A stretch of DNA of 53,663 nt from assembly GCA_023621995.1 (NCBI GenBank), contig JAMOAB010000136.1, forward strand, positions 1 to 53,663, given 5' to 3'. Position numbers and translations under genes: made by a program. Positions 28,550-39,243 of this stretch are shown piece by piece; the stretch's first letter is position 1; each line of letters begins with the position of its first letter. The stretch comes from Bacillota bacterium. GTDB lineage: Bacteria; Bacillota; Clostridia; Caldicoprobacterales; Xylanivirgaceae. Below the pieces are notes generated by a model, which searched no databases, was not told the origin of the DNA, and saw nothing but the letters and a program-made list of their open reading frames with translations.

Positions 28550-29890
28550 TTATTCATATCTGGTTACCCGAAATCTTTCCATTTTATATCTCTCATCAGG
28601 CCCTATACCTGCTTTGTCTAGGGCTATTGCCACTTGTTTCTCTGGTGTATCTACACCTTCTAGGTTAGGCAGTAGGAGTCCTCTTCTCATCCCCTTCTTA
28701 ACTATAACCCCATATTCTCTTGTATCTAGACTATCTATAGATTCTATAGGCTCTGGCTCGTCCAGTATGTCTACAGAATATTTGAGATGGGAAAGCTCGT
28801 CCTCCCCTACAGGATAAAATCTTGGATCTTTAGTGCCAGCACTTATGGCGTTTTGTATTATCTCCTTAGCAATGTTCTCTTCAGTAGGCCCTATAGTTCC
28901 TATGCAACCCCTTAGCTGACCATGGGCCTTAATGGTGACAAACACACCAGCTTGCCTATCTATCATCTCCCTTGGAAGATTGTAATCTGGCTCTATTACA
29001 TCACCTGTCTTAACATAGGTCTCTAGTGCTCTGCGGGCAAGATTTATATATGGATTACCAGCACCGTCCACTCCCTCTATGGAGGCTACACCATAACCTA
29101 CACCGAATGGTCCTTCATATGACAATATCCTGGGCTTGAGCTCTTTGCCATCTAGTGCTCCTAGCCCCATTATTATAGAACGAAGTCCACATTCGCCACC
29201 TTCTTCTATGAGATTTGTATCTAGGTTCATAAGCCCTTTTACATCCCCCCTACCAAGATGATCTATTATAGCCCTATCTAGTTTGGGACCTGCTGGATGA
29301 AAACCATATGGCCCATCCTCTGTCAACTTATGGGACAGATCACCACTAGCTATTATGACTACATCCTCTCCATGATGGCTGACTGCTTCGCCTATGGCTG
29401 TACCAAATCTATACAACTCTTCAAATTGGAGAAACGATATGGTAATATGGACTAGTTTAAACTGGGCATATTCATTGGTAACAAAATATAGCGGAACTAA
29501 TGCACCCCAATCAAGGGCAGTAGATACACCATAGGATTTTGCCACTTTACTGTCCATTCCCATACAAGATACATCCCTATTCCGAGCTAGCTCTAAAATT
29601 TTTCTACCTAATTCCATGTTATTTTCAAAGGCTAACTTGATATCATATCCTCCAAAGCGCATCATGTCTCCCTTTAACGTATCATCCATCATTACTACTA
29701 CAGCATCTTGAAATACAGGTCCATGGGGTGTTATAAGCACTATTGTATCGGGAGCCTTGTCCTTTATCTCCTTCGAACATGTGTAGAGTGCATCTATTGT
29801 GCTTTGAACTCTCTTCTCTTCCCCTCGTCCAATACGCGGTATGATGATTGGAGGATGGGGCATTAGATATAGACCCTTGACTTCACCCAT
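28550..29890 (-). CDS. AmmeMemoRadiSam B-A fusion (LigB/MEMO-type dioxygenase fold + AMMECR1 domain)
   Basis: About 446 residues in two parts. Residues 1-270: class III extradiol dioxygenase/MEMO fold with MPHPPIIIP, TPHGPVFQD and ASGDLSHKL, positions at which this superfamily places metal-binding His and Asp. Residues 275-446: AMMECR1-type domain with the family hallmark LRGCIGT and the downstream SVDILDEPEPIE. In many genomes the two domains are separate proteins; here they are fused, which argues they act together with the radical SAM enzyme immediately downstream. AGGAGTG precedes the ATG at 29890. Substrate unknown. Confidence 0.88.
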   Translation of the reverse strand: MGEVKGLYLMPHPPIIIPRIGRGEEKRVQSTIDALYTCSKEIKDKAPDTIVLITPHGPVFQDAVVVMMDDTLKGDMMRFGGYDIKLAFENNMELGRKILELARNRDVSCMGMDSKVAKSYGVSTALDWGALVPLYFVTNEYAQFKLVHITISFLQFEELYRFGTAIGEAVSHHGEDVVIIASGDLSHKLTEDGPYGFHPAGPKLDRAIIDHLGRGDVKGLMNLDTNLIEEGGECGLRSIIMGLGALDGKELKPRILSYEGPFGVGYGVASIEGVDGAGNPYINLARRALETYVKTGDVIEPDYNLPREMIDRQAGVFVTIKAHGQLRGCIGTIGPTEENIAKEIIQNAISAGTKDPRFYPVGEDELSHLKYSVDILDEPEPIESIDSLDTREYGVIVKKGMRRGLLLPNLEGVDTPEKQVAIALDKAGIGPDERYKMERFRVTRYE

Positions 29891-29920
29891 AAATATCACT
29901 CCTTATGTGTCTCTACTATA

Positions 29921-29950
29921 ATTTTAACACAATGGGGAATTTAAATGCAA
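29921..29950 (-). promoter_or_regulatory. Possible promoter of the AmmeMemoRadiSam pair
   Basis: Minus strand TTGCAT (29945-29950), 18-nt spacer, TAAAAT (29921-29926), about 30 nt before the start codon. Spacing is slightly long. Confidence 0.4.
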
Positions 29951-29954
29951 AAAA

Positions 29955-30677
29955 TTATTGTGATGTAAAATAATCTACTATACCACAATATATGGCATAC
30001 GCCACATCCTCTTGATATGAATCGGTTTTAAGTAGCTGTTCTTCCTCAGGGTTAGATAGAAATCCACATTCCACAAGTACACAAGGAGCAGAACCTGCCT
30101 TAAGTATTCTAATGTTATCCACGTCCTTTATCTGACGGGTATTTCCCCTGTTAAGTATAGATATGAGCTTAGCCTGTATACACTGTGCCAACCTCTCCCC
30201 CTCTTTACTTCCTCGCATATAGAATGTCTGAGCACCATAATATTGGGGCTGACTAAAATGGTTAAGATGGATACTAAGTACTATATCAGAGTTGCTCTCC
30301 CTTATAATATCAATACGCCTTTGCATATCCTGCTCCTTCATCCTACCTGCACCTTTGCTCAGTCCTATATCGTATAACCCTTCATCACTTGTGCGTGTCA
30401 TGACCACAAGGGCCCCCTCCCTTTCAAGGTGGGCCTTTAATTTATAGGCGATCTTTAAATTTATCTTATCCTCCCGTGTGCCACTCTTACTTACTGCTCC
30501 CGGATCTATTCCACCATGGCCTGCATCTATAACTATTTTCCTATTTCTTACGGGCGATGCAAATGCCTCAATAGTCTTTCGCTCCTTTATCTTTATAATG
30601 TATGCTCCTACTATAAGTATGCCAACGGATAGCCATATGATGAAAATTGTCCTCTTCGTTATATAAAATACTCTCAT
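29955..30677 (-). CDS. cwlD: Spore cortex N-acetylmuramoyl-L-alanine amidase CwlD
   Basis: Cleaves the stem peptide from muramic acid as the first step to muramic-delta-lactam in spore cortex. 240 residues: an N-terminal membrane or signal segment (about 10-28) and an Amidase_3 domain with IDAGHGGIDPGA (zinc His), the zinc Glu in the KINLKIA helix region, SIHLNHF (zinc His) and the catalytic Glu in VECGFLSN. Its AUG is 8 nt after GGGGG, which forms one arm of the upstream gene's 3' hairpin. Confidence 0.92.
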   Translation of the reverse strand: MRVFYITKRTIFIIWLSVGILIVGAYIIKIKERKTIEAFASPVRNRKIVIDAGHGGIDPGAVSKSGTREDKINLKIAYKLKAHLEREGALVVMTRTSDEGLYDIGLSKGAGRMKEQDMQRRIDIIRESNSDIVLSIHLNHFSQPQYYGAQTFYMRGSKEGERLAQCIQAKLISILNRGNTRQIKDVDNIRILKAGSAPCVLVECGFLSNPEEEQLLKTDSYQEDVAYAIYCGIVDYFTSQ

Positions 30678-30680
30678 AAC

Positions 30681-30727
30681 AAAACCCCCGGATATGAATT
30701 GCTATATAAACATATTCATCCAGGGGC
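30681..30727 (-). terminator. Hairpin after the glucan synthase gene, overlapping the cwlD ribosome-binding site
   Basis: On the minus strand CCCC-T-GGAT-GAAT pairs with ATTC-AT-ATCC-G-GGGG (2-nt bulge), followed by TTTTG. The right arm contains GGGGG, the only Shine-Dalgarno-like sequence before cwlD. Confidence 0.6.
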
Positions 30728-30744
30728 TTGACCTATGAGTATTT

Positions 30745-33700
30745 CTATATATTTATTTCTATGTGATGGTGCATACCGTCATCTACTAGACAGATAGGTT
30801 CAGGTTCTTTTCTAACCTTTCCCCTACTATTTTTTATCCGTATACTGTATAGGGTACTACCATAGCGATAATGAATAGTAAACTCGTCCCAGATCTTTGG
30901 TATACACGGATCTATCCTGAGCCTATCTCCTTCTTTCTTGAAACCAAGTATCCATTCAAGGCCTACCCTATACATCCAAGCAGCTGTACCCGTATACCAA
31001 GTCCAACCTCCCCTACCTATATGGGGATAGATAGAGTATACATCGGCAGCCATAACATATGGTTCTACCTTATACTTAAACAGCTCTATCCAGGTCCTAG
31101 TATGATTTATAGGATTTATCATATTATATAGCTCCAGGGCCTTATCTCCATCACCTAGCATTGCATATGCAAGTATGACCCAAGTAGCAGCATGAGTATA
31201 TTGGCCACCATTTTCCCTTACTCCTGGTACATAACCCTTTATATACCCTGGGTCGAGATGGGTCTCATTAAAGGGAGGAGTGAGGAGCTTGATGAGCCCT
31301 GCTTCCCTGTCTATTAGATAGTTTTCCAAAGATCGCATTGCCTCTTTAATTCGGCCTTCTCTACCACCACCTGATATAACAGCCCAAGATTGGCTTATAG
31401 AATCTATCTGACATTCATCATTGTGCTCAGAACCTAATGGTGTACCATCATCGAAATATGCACGCCTATACCATCCACCGTCCCACCCGTGTTTCTCTAT
31501 TGATTCAAGTAATCTCTCTCCTATGTCTTCCAATACACGAACTCTGTCGTAATCCTGCCTCATATTACATATATAGGCAAAATCCTTTAACACCTTATAC
31601 ATAAACCAACCTAGCCACACACTCTCACCTTGTCCTTCCCTTCCCACCCTGTCCATTCCGTCATTCCAGTCTCCACCTCCAATGAGTGGTAGTCCATGTG
31701 GCCCAAACCTTGCCGCCCGTTCAATGGCCCTTATACAATGTTCATACAAACTTTCTGTCTCGCGTGAAACAGAAGGTGAGTTATACCTGTCTTTCTCTTC
31801 AACGGCCAACTCTGCGTCTTCAAGGTAGCCTACCTGTTCATCCAATATACTTATGTCCCCTGTTACCCTTATATAGTCGGCAGTTATAAAGGGTAAAAAG
31901 AGAAGATCATCTGTTATACGTGTACGTACACCCCTATTTGGCGGATGCCACCAATGTTGAACATCGCCTTGAATAAATTGATGTTCAGCATGAATTAGGA
32001 TCTGCCTTCTTACTAGATTGGGATGGCTATATACAACTGCCAATGTATCTTGCAGTTGATCTCTAAAGCCGAACGCACCTCCCGCCTGATAAAAAGCCGT
32101 TCTAGCCCACAACCTACATACTATTGTCTGATATACTAGCCATCTATTTAAAAGTAGGTTAAAAGATTCATCAGGTGTACTTACCTGTATGGTCTCTAAG
32201 GTGCTATCCCAAAAATCCTTGACCTTATTGAGCTCCATATCTATATTTTCTAACCTTCTATATTTTTTAATTAAATTTAATATACTCTTCCTGTCATCAT
32301 CCTGCCCCATTATAAAAGCTACCCTCTCCTTAGAATCACCTGGTATGGTAAGCTTTATGTGTATTACACCACATTGGTCCATGCCGGCGCTGGCAGTATC
32401 TGTAAGTTTCTCTCTTTCCAGAGCAGCTGGAGCTTTAAGGCTACTGTTTCTACCTATAAACTCTCTCCTATCCGAGGTGTGGGAATATATAGCCCTACTT
32501 GAGGCTAAAAACACCTGCTCTCCGGCAAATTCCTCATTAAATGGATTGTCGGCAAGTAGTGCGTCTAAATCTCCATCATATCTAGACCTTATATAGTGTC
32601 CTCCAGCATCCCTATCTACACTCAAGACCCACTCTGCATAATAATATATGCTTATATTCCTAGGACGAGGGCTAGGGTTATATAAGGTTATGAGACTGAT
32701 CTTAATAGGATCTTCCATAGGCACATATATGATCTGGGTTCCATATAGTCCATATCCATTATATTCAAATGTAGTATATCCTTGTCCATGTCTTATGACA
32801 TAGTCTTCTTGTCCCCTAATCGGCGAGGGAGTAATTGTCCAAATATCTCCAGTATCGTCATCTCTTATATATAGGACCTCTCCTGGTGGATCTTCTACAG
32901 GGTCATTTGACCACTTGGTCAATTTGTTTTCCCGACTATTTTTATTCCACGTATATACGGTACCAAGTTCAGTTACTAAAGTGCCAAATTTTTCATTAGC
33001 AATTACATTGCTCCATGGCATGGGTGTGTATTCTCCCACCTGTAGTCTTATAATATATTCTCTACCATTTTGCCAAAAACCACCTATCCCATTGTAGAAT
33101 ATTAGCTCATCCTTAGGAAAAGTAGGCGGGTGAACATAGTTATATTTAGAAGCAGATATCCTTTTAACAGCCTTAGGAAGCATATACGGCAATCGGACCT
33201 TAAGCTGCCCTTCTATGTCTCCACTATCCCCTCTTATTATCAATGTGGCAGCAGAAATAAATGTTTTAATATCCTCCTCTTTCATCTGACTAGTCTGTCT
33301 TAAGTAGACACCACCAGACTTGTCTATAAGATCTCGGGCGTGACTTGTTAAAAGTAGTTCTGATACCCTCTCCCCTATAGGTTGTTCATAACTATTCCCA
33401 AACTCATTAAGTATGACAAGATCCACATTAAGCCCCTTTGTGTACCAAAACTCATGGGCTGATATCATCTGTCTCACCATGTCCATATGGGATATGGAAC
33501 TTATGATGACAAGCACTATGGGAAGATCACCTGACACTCCTTGTGACCACAGACCCGACCTTCCTTTGGTGTTAATCTCTAATATATCCCCTTGATAGAT
33601 CCTGCTAGGAGAATAGTATAGAACATGGGAGGCCATCTTTTGATATAGGTTTGCAGCTTCAACAGAAATATCTAAATATCTTAGTTTAACTTGGCTATGT

Positions 33701-36700
33701 GTCAATGCAAGTTCAAACGTAGATTCTACTCCTTGTGGACTTCCATACTCCCTGGCAAGATCAATGGCTTCATCCCTAGACTCTGCCACTCCCGTTATAA
33801 AAGATATTCTAGCTGTCTGCCCGCCTCGTATGCCTACCCTTTTCCTTAAGCTCATAATAGGATCGAGTACTGCACCTACAGTATTAGATAGAGGAGTTCC
33901 CGGTTCCATGGAGACAGGTGCTGAAACATCCCTTCCCCTTCCTATGAACTTTAGACGATTTGTCTCATACTGGACTGTTCCAATATCTTCTCCTTCTTCC
34001 AATACTAGAGTGTGCACAACCCACATAGAATTAGAGTCATTTCCCCACCTTCTATAGCCTATAAGGGCATTATACTCGGGAATAAACTCGGTAATGACAA
34101 ATAGATTATTAAATGTCCTATGTGCTATATCGTTCATAATAGGAGTTATCACAAGCTCGAAATAACTAGTGACTTCCACTACCCTCTTGTGAATGCTTCT
34201 ATTTGTCAGAGTAATCCTTCGTACCTCAATATTATGGATAGGAGAGACGGCTATATCGGTACGGGTATCTATGTTCCCATCCCTTCGCATAAAAGTTGTC
34301 CTATCTATATCAAATATTACTTCATAATTATCTGGCTTTACTCTACAGGGCATATGGGTGGCCGACCAAAAGTTATTTGAGTTTAGGTTTTGTATATATA
34401 TATACATACCCCAGCTATCTTGTACACTGTCTCTCCTCCATCTGCTTATGAAAGTATCTCCATATTTTATAAACCCACTTCCACTGTTAGTTAGCATAGT
34501 GGAAAGATTGCCATTTGACAATATATTGACTTCAGGTATGAGGGTATTAGGACTTCTAAATCGCCTTGTACTATCTACAATTAAAGATCTATTTCTATAT
34601 GTTGGAGGATTGGGCTCTATAAAGTCCTTAATATAAACTTCCCTTGCAGGTGAACGCTCTTGGAGTAGGAGCTCTGTAGCCTTTACAATTGGTTGGGCAT
34701 GGAACCTTTTTTGCATAATATTTTGATTCAAGAGGTTATCTATGGCCATAAGACTCATACCTTGGTGATGGGCCATAAAGCTCTTTATAACCACTCCATG
34801 GCTTCCCCTAGGCACCCTTGAACTAGTGTAGTCAATTGCTTCAAAGAGTCCATAGTCACCATCCAGCCCTTCATCCATGAGGGCGTGAATATTACGAATG
34901 GCATTAAGGGGATCAACTTGGAGTGCAAGTATTGTGGCATAGGGTGTAATCACCAAATCATCTACAAGCCCACGTTTAAGACCTAGGGCAGGCACTCCAA
35001 ATGCCTTATATTGATAGTTCATATGGCGGTCAAATGCATTATATGCCGATTCAGATATTCCCCACGGTACGCGTCGACTCTCAGCATAGCGTCTCTGTGC
35101 CTTTACTGCTCCTTTATATGTCTCATCTAATAGAGTGTAGCTATAATTTTTCATTATCAGTAAGGGCATAAGGTACTCGAACATGGTACCACTCCACGAA
35201 AGCAATACCCTTTTATCTTCTACTGAAGTCAGAAGCCTACCAAGTTTAAACCAATGCCTCTTTGGCACATCACCCTTGGCAATAGCAATAAAACTCGCCT
35301 GTCTCGCCTCTGAAGCTAGAAGATCATAATGACTCTCTGAAAGCATATTGTTCTCCACATCATAGCCTATGGAAAAAAGTTCCCTATCTTCATCGTATAG
35401 ATGACCAAAATCCATCCCTTTAAATATCATATTTATCTCCTTCTTAAGCCTGTCTATCCGCCCCAAAAAGATGTTTATATTGTCATGGGATGTCTTAAGA
35501 TTATTTTCCAACTCTTCAAACCATTCAATTGTCCTATAGTAATTTTTATCCCTATGGATCTCCAAATCCATATCGCCCTTGATATCTGATACACTAGTCA
35601 ATATATCGTTATAGCTTGTAAGATATTGGGTAATGGACAATGGTCGATTTAAGAGGCTTAGGAGTACCAATATGGCTTCATTTACTGCCTTATATACTCC
35701 CCTCCCCTCTATTAAAAAATCTGGTATCTCCACCAACGTTTTAACCCAAGGAATCAGCTCATCCATCTCCCTGTGATAATAAACTAATCTCTCCTCTATC
35801 CCTTGTAGTTCCCTTCCATCTATCTCGTCTAGTATTCTGTACCATCTGGTCAGTGTAAAGTCCCTATCTCCAATATCTTGTGGAAGCAAGTCTGATATCT
35901 CCTCACTATGTCCATTTGAATAGATCAATAGAGTATCCTCTATACCTGTCAATACCGACCTATCTACTATGGGCTGATCTACAAGGTCATCAAGACCTTG
36001 CAATAGGACAATGAGATAGCCTGCCAGATTCCCATTATCTACTGTAGATACATATAGTGGTTTTAAAGGTCTTAAAGTCCTTGTATCATACCAGTTATAG
36101 GTATGGCCATTCCATTTTTCTAGATTGATCAATGTATCTATAGTCCCCTCTGTCCGTTCTATAAGTTCAAGACTTCCTATATATCCTAGATCCCTTGCAA
36201 CTAAGTTTGCCATGAGAGAGAGTCCTATGTTTGTAGGTGAAGTTCTGTGTGCTATCCCCATGGGAGGATCATATTGATAGTTATCAGGGGGTAGCCAGTT
36301 ATCCTCTTCGATCACAAAGTCTTCAAAATACTTCCATATCTTCCGTGCAATAATACGTAGATTTTTTTTATCAATATCTTTCAGGGATATAGTCTCCATA
36401 TCCCTTGGTATACTTATAACATACGCTATCCAAGGCGCAAATATCCAAAGTGCCCCTAGGCTTATGCCAAACAGGATAAAAGATGATGGTATAGATACTA
36501 CGGCCAATATTTGAAATATGCCTATTACAATGCTCGGTAGCATCTTACTTCGAAAATCGCTTAAAGTGCCTGTAAATTTTCTCTCCGTATCGGCAGCCGT
36601 GACCCATTCAAGCATATTTTTACGTGTAACCAATACCCTTATAAGGGTACGAACTATTGCATCAGTCATCAAATAACCCTGATAAGCCATAAACACTAAA

Positions 36701-39243
36701 GATAACACAGTTTGCCATATAGTTGTCCGAATCTCTCTAAATATTTCATGCACTTTAATATGTTTGCGCCACTGTCTATAGTATTTAATTAAACAACCTA
36801 TTATATCTAATATAAATGGATAGGTAATACATACAAATCCTAACGTTATCCATTTTTTCGATCCCACAAATAGATTGAGTGATGACAATATAAAAATTAT
36901 AAGCAATATGGGCGATACTAGGCTTCGCCTCAAATTATCTATCATCTTCCATTTAGATAGAGATGATAGGGGGTTTTTACTGCCAAGCCATGGTATGAGC
37001 TGCCAATCACCCCTTGTCCACCTATGTTGCCTCATGGAATAGGCAATATAGTGGGAGGGATAGCCATCTATAAGCTCTATGTCAGTTGCCAACCCCACCC
37101 GCACATAACATCCCTCTAATAGATCGTGACTTAATATACTATTTTCAGGTATAGCCTCGCCTAGTATGTCATTAAATATATCTACATCGTATATTCCTTT
37201 ACCCGTAAATATACCCTCTCCAAATAAATCCTGATATACATCAGATACAGCTGTCGTATAGGGATCTATTCCCACCTGACCTGAAAAGTTTAAGGCAAAG
37301 AAAGAGCGGGTAGCACTCTCTATAGATACACCTATTCTTGGTTGTATGATACCATATCCTTCTACCACCAAGGTGGCATCATCATTCAATATAGGCCTGT
37401 TTAAGGGATGACCTATTGTACCTATGAGTTTCTTTGCCGCATCCCTTGGTAGCTGAGTATCTGCATCTAAAGTTATTACATACTTAATCCTTGGTAATAT
37501 ACTAAGATTACCTTCTTTTATATAATAGCTTGTGGCACTATCACCTCTAAGCAGCCTATTAAATTCTACTAGTGCACCTCGTTTTCTTTCCCAGCCCATC
37601 CACTGTTTTTGACTAGGATTGAACTGGCGATATCTGTGGAAATAGAAGAAAATATCATCACCATATTTATCATTCAACCTTCTAACTTCCTGTATGGCCA
37701 CTTGGATTATTCCCTCGTCATCTGTTTCATGCTCCCTATCCCCATCTTTAAAGTCGCCAATGAGGGCAAAATGAAGTCTTTCTTCCCTATTGGCTAGGTA
37801 GAATACCTCCATCTGTTCCACCAGCTCCCTTACCCGTGCCTCACTAGTCAGAAGCGTAGGAATAATCACCATAGTCCGAAACTCTTCCGGTATTCCATCC
37901 TTAAGCTCTAGACGAGGCAACCTACTGGGTGGATATACCTGGGTTATGGCCCAGTTACATATACCTATAACTATGGTAGCAATAGGCGCCACTGCCAATA
38001 CGGCATATAATAATGCCGATACTGGAAAACTTTCAGACAGAATACCAGCTGAATATAAAAACAACCCAATTAAAATAGCTGTTGCACAAATAATACTACC
38101 CATATAGCGGTTAGCTCTGTCCACATTTCCCTTAGCTACTATGCCTAGCTTTTCCTCTAGTAAAGCTTTACCATTTCCCACTAGATAATAACCTATATGA
38201 CCATATCTTATATCACCTTGGCTACTGCTTCCTTCTCTAGCACATTCTAATGCTGTTTGGGCTATATCTATCTCTCCACAGTCCACTTCTTTTGCCAATT
38301 CTTCCACAGCTCTTCTATAGTAATCCCGTGAACTAAAGTCCATCTTACTATATATTTTAGCTGGGTCTTCCTTAAAGATCCTATCTACCAAGGATAACTG
38401 TTCAAATATATCCTTCCATTTAATCTCTGATATAAATTTTAATGAGGTTATGACATTGCCTATTTCTGCTTTAGCTCCAGTTTGCCTCCTATACTCTTGC
38501 TGCACTACCTCGTCTGCACTATTCCCCTGCTTCCTAAGTTTTTCATCTACATGTCTTATTATAGGTGCGCCATCCCTCCCATGGTCTCTTAGCACTCTGA
38601 GCAAGGTTTCAACATATGTGCTTTCCACATTAGCTAATAGGCTGTCGTGTTGAGCAAACGTCTTATCTAATTGAATAGGTGATTTTTCATATGCAGTCAA
38701 TAATTTATTAGCCCATTGCTCAGCCTTTTTTCTCATCTTCTGTGTATTCACTATGTCTAAAGCCATATCCTTTATGTTATTCACTAATACAAGCTTTATC
38801 ATCAAAGGAATGGCCCAAAGTTCTGAAATAGTGAGGGGAGTTGTTTTCTGATACTCATCTAAGAATATATATATTGTATCCCTATCAAGTCTTCCCTCTG
38901 CAAAATCTACAATGTCCCTTGCAATCACATACGAGCGAGGAAGTCCCCTATCATTTCCTTTTGCTAATATGGGTAAATCTCTTAAATATTTATTAGATAA
39001 GGTATATTGTATCTCTTTTACATGTCCTTCTATTATATAAAAATTATCTACAAACCATTCGGCTGCAGGAACTACACCATATTTCGATCTTATATCTTCA
39101 CTTACATATCTATGGCTCTCCACCAATATAGAAGTACATTTTTTTATATTAGGAAATACAGATGATTTGCCGATGCCTAGCTTAACAGTACTATGTTCCT
39201 TTGCAATTTTCCCCGCCTGCTGTTTTAAAGATTCAATATTCAA
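30745..39243 (-). CDS. Cyclic beta-1,2-glucan synthase (GT84 + GH189-type + GH94 domains)
   Basis: About 2832 residues. Domains in order: N-terminal helical region (1-380); two membrane helices (about 380-440); GT84 glycosyltransferase (about 450-740) with LDADTQLPRDAAKKL near 590 and RQHRWTRGDW near 735 (QxxRW-type motif); more membrane helices (about 770-960); a glycoamylase-like/GH189 cyclisation domain (about 980-1500) from PPDNYQYDPP through LFEAIDYTSS to MAHHQGMSLMA; a long beta-sandwich region; and a C-terminal GH94 phosphorylase-like domain with GGGDWNDGMD near 2525. The family polymerises UDP-glucose into beta-1,2-glucan, trims it (GH94) and cyclises it (GH189). TTG start at 39243 with AAAGGAGAG 8 nt upstream. 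No glucan exporter is adjacent. Confidence 0.9.
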   Translation of the reverse strand: MNIESLKQQAGKIAKEHSTVKLGIGKSSVFPNIKKCTSILVESHRYVSEDIRSKYGVVPAAEWFVDNFYIIEGHVKEIQYTLSNKYLRDLPILAKGNDRGLPRSYVIARDIVDFAEGRLDRDTIYIFLDEYQKTTPLTISELWAIPLMIKLVLVNNIKDMALDIVNTQKMRKKAEQWANKLLTAYEKSPIQLDKTFAQHDSLLANVESTYVETLLRVLRDHGRDGAPIIRHVDEKLRKQGNSADEVVQQEYRRQTGAKAEIGNVITSLKFISEIKWKDIFEQLSLVDRIFKEDPAKIYSKMDFSSRDYYRRAVEELAKEVDCGEIDIAQTALECAREGSSSQGDIRYGHIGYYLVGNGKALLEEKLGIVAKGNVDRANRYMGSIICATAILIGLFLYSAGILSESFPVSALLYAVLAVAPIATIVIGICNWAITQVYPPSRLPRLELKDGIPEEFRTMVIIPTLLTSEARVRELVEQMEVFYLANREERLHFALIGDFKDGDREHETDDEGIIQVAIQEVRRLNDKYGDDIFFYFHRYRQFNPSQKQWMGWERKRGALVEFNRLLRGDSATSYYIKEGNLSILPRIKYVITLDADTQLPRDAAKKLIGTIGHPLNRPILNDDATLVVEGYGIIQPRIGVSIESATRSFFALNFSGQVGIDPYTTAVSDVYQDLFGEGIFTGKGIYDVDIFNDILGEAIPENSILSHDLLEGCYVRVGLATDIELIDGYPSHYIAYSMRQHRWTRGDWQLIPWLGSKNPLSSLSKWKMIDNLRRSLVSPILLIIFILSSLNLFVGSKKWITLGFVCITYPFILDIIGCLIKYYRQWRKHIKVHEIFREIRTTIWQTVLSLVFMAYQGYLMTDAIVRTLIRVLVTRKNMLEWVTAADTERKFTGTLSDFRSKMLPSIVIGIFQILAVVSIPSSFILFGISLGALWIFAPWIAYVISIPRDMETISLKDIDKKNLRIIARKIWKYFEDFVIEEDNWLPPDNYQYDPPMGIAHRTSPTNIGLSLMANLVARDLGYIGSLELIERTEGTIDTLINLEKWNGHTYNWYDTRTLRPLKPLYVSTVDNGNLAGYLIVLLQGLDDLVDQPIVDRSVLTGIEDTLLIYSNGHSEEISDLLPQDIGDRDFTLTRWYRILDEIDGRELQGIEERLVYYHREMDELIPWVKTLVEIPDFLIEGRGVYKAVNEAILVLLSLLNRPLSITQYLTSYNDILTSVSDIKGDMDLEIHRDKNYYRTIEWFEELENNLKTSHDNINIFLGRIDRLKKEINMIFKGMDFGHLYDEDRELFSIGYDVENNMLSESHYDLLASEARQASFIAIAKGDVPKRHWFKLGRLLTSVEDKRVLLSWSGTMFEYLMPLLIMKNYSYTLLDETYKGAVKAQRRYAESRRVPWGISESAYNAFDRHMNYQYKAFGVPALGLKRGLVDDLVITPYATILALQVDPLNAIRNIHALMDEGLDGDYGLFEAIDYTSSRVPRGSHGVVIKSFMAHHQGMSLMAIDNLLNQNIMQKRFHAQPIVKATELLLQERSPAREVYIKDFIEPNPPTYRNRSLIVDSTRRFRSPNTLIPEVNILSNGNLSTMLTNSGSGFIKYGDTFISRWRRDSVQDSWGMYIYIQNLNSNNFWSATHMPCRVKPDNYEVIFDIDRTTFMRRDGNIDTRTDIAVSPIHNIEVRRITLTNRSIHKRVVEVTSYFELVITPIMNDIAHRTFNNLFVITEFIPEYNALIGYRRWGNDSNSMWVVHTLVLEEGEDIGTVQYETNRLKFIGRGRDVSAPVSMEPGTPLSNTVGAVLDPIMSLRKRVGIRGGQTARISFITGVAESRDEAIDLAREYGSPQGVESTFELALTHSQVKLRYLDISVEAANLYQKMASHVLYYSPSRIYQGDILEINTKGRSGLWSQGVSGDLPIVLVIISSISHMDMVRQMISAHEFWYTKGLNVDLVILNEFGNSYEQPIGERVSELLLTSHARDLIDKSGGVYLRQTSQMKEEDIKTFISAATLIIRGDSGDIEGQLKVRLPYMLPKAVKRISASKYNYVHPPTFPKDELIFYNGIGGFWQNGREYIIRLQVGEYTPMPWSNVIANEKFGTLVTELGTVYTWNKNSRENKLTKWSNDPVEDPPGEVLYIRDDDTGDIWTITPSPIRGQEDYVIRHGQGYTTFEYNGYGLYGTQIIYVPMEDPIKISLITLYNPSPRPRNISIYYYAEWVLSVDRDAGGHYIRSRYDGDLDALLADNPFNEEFAGEQVFLASSRAIYSHTSDRREFIGRNSSLKAPAALEREKLTDTASAGMDQCGVIHIKLTIPGDSKERVAFIMGQDDDRKSILNLIKKYRRLENIDMELNKVKDFWDSTLETIQVSTPDESFNLLLNRWLVYQTIVCRLWARTAFYQAGGAFGFRDQLQDTLAVVYSHPNLVRRQILIHAEHQFIQGDVQHWWHPPNRGVRTRITDDLLFLPFITADYIRVTGDISILDEQVGYLEDAELAVEEKDRYNSPSVSRETESLYEHCIRAIERAARFGPHGLPLIGGGDWNDGMDRVGREGQGESVWLGWFMYKVLKDFAYICNMRQDYDRVRVLEDIGERLLESIEKHGWDGGWYRRAYFDDGTPLGSEHNDECQIDSISQSWAVISGGGREGRIKEAMRSLENYLIDREAGLIKLLTPPFNETHLDPGYIKGYVPGVRENGGQYTHAATWVILAYAMLGDGDKALELYNMINPINHTRTWIELFKYKVEPYVMAADVYSIYPHIGRGGWTWYTGTAAWMYRVGLEWILGFKKEGDRLRIDPCIPKIWDEFTIHYRYGSTLYSIRIKNSRGKVRKEPEPICLVDDGMHHHIEINI

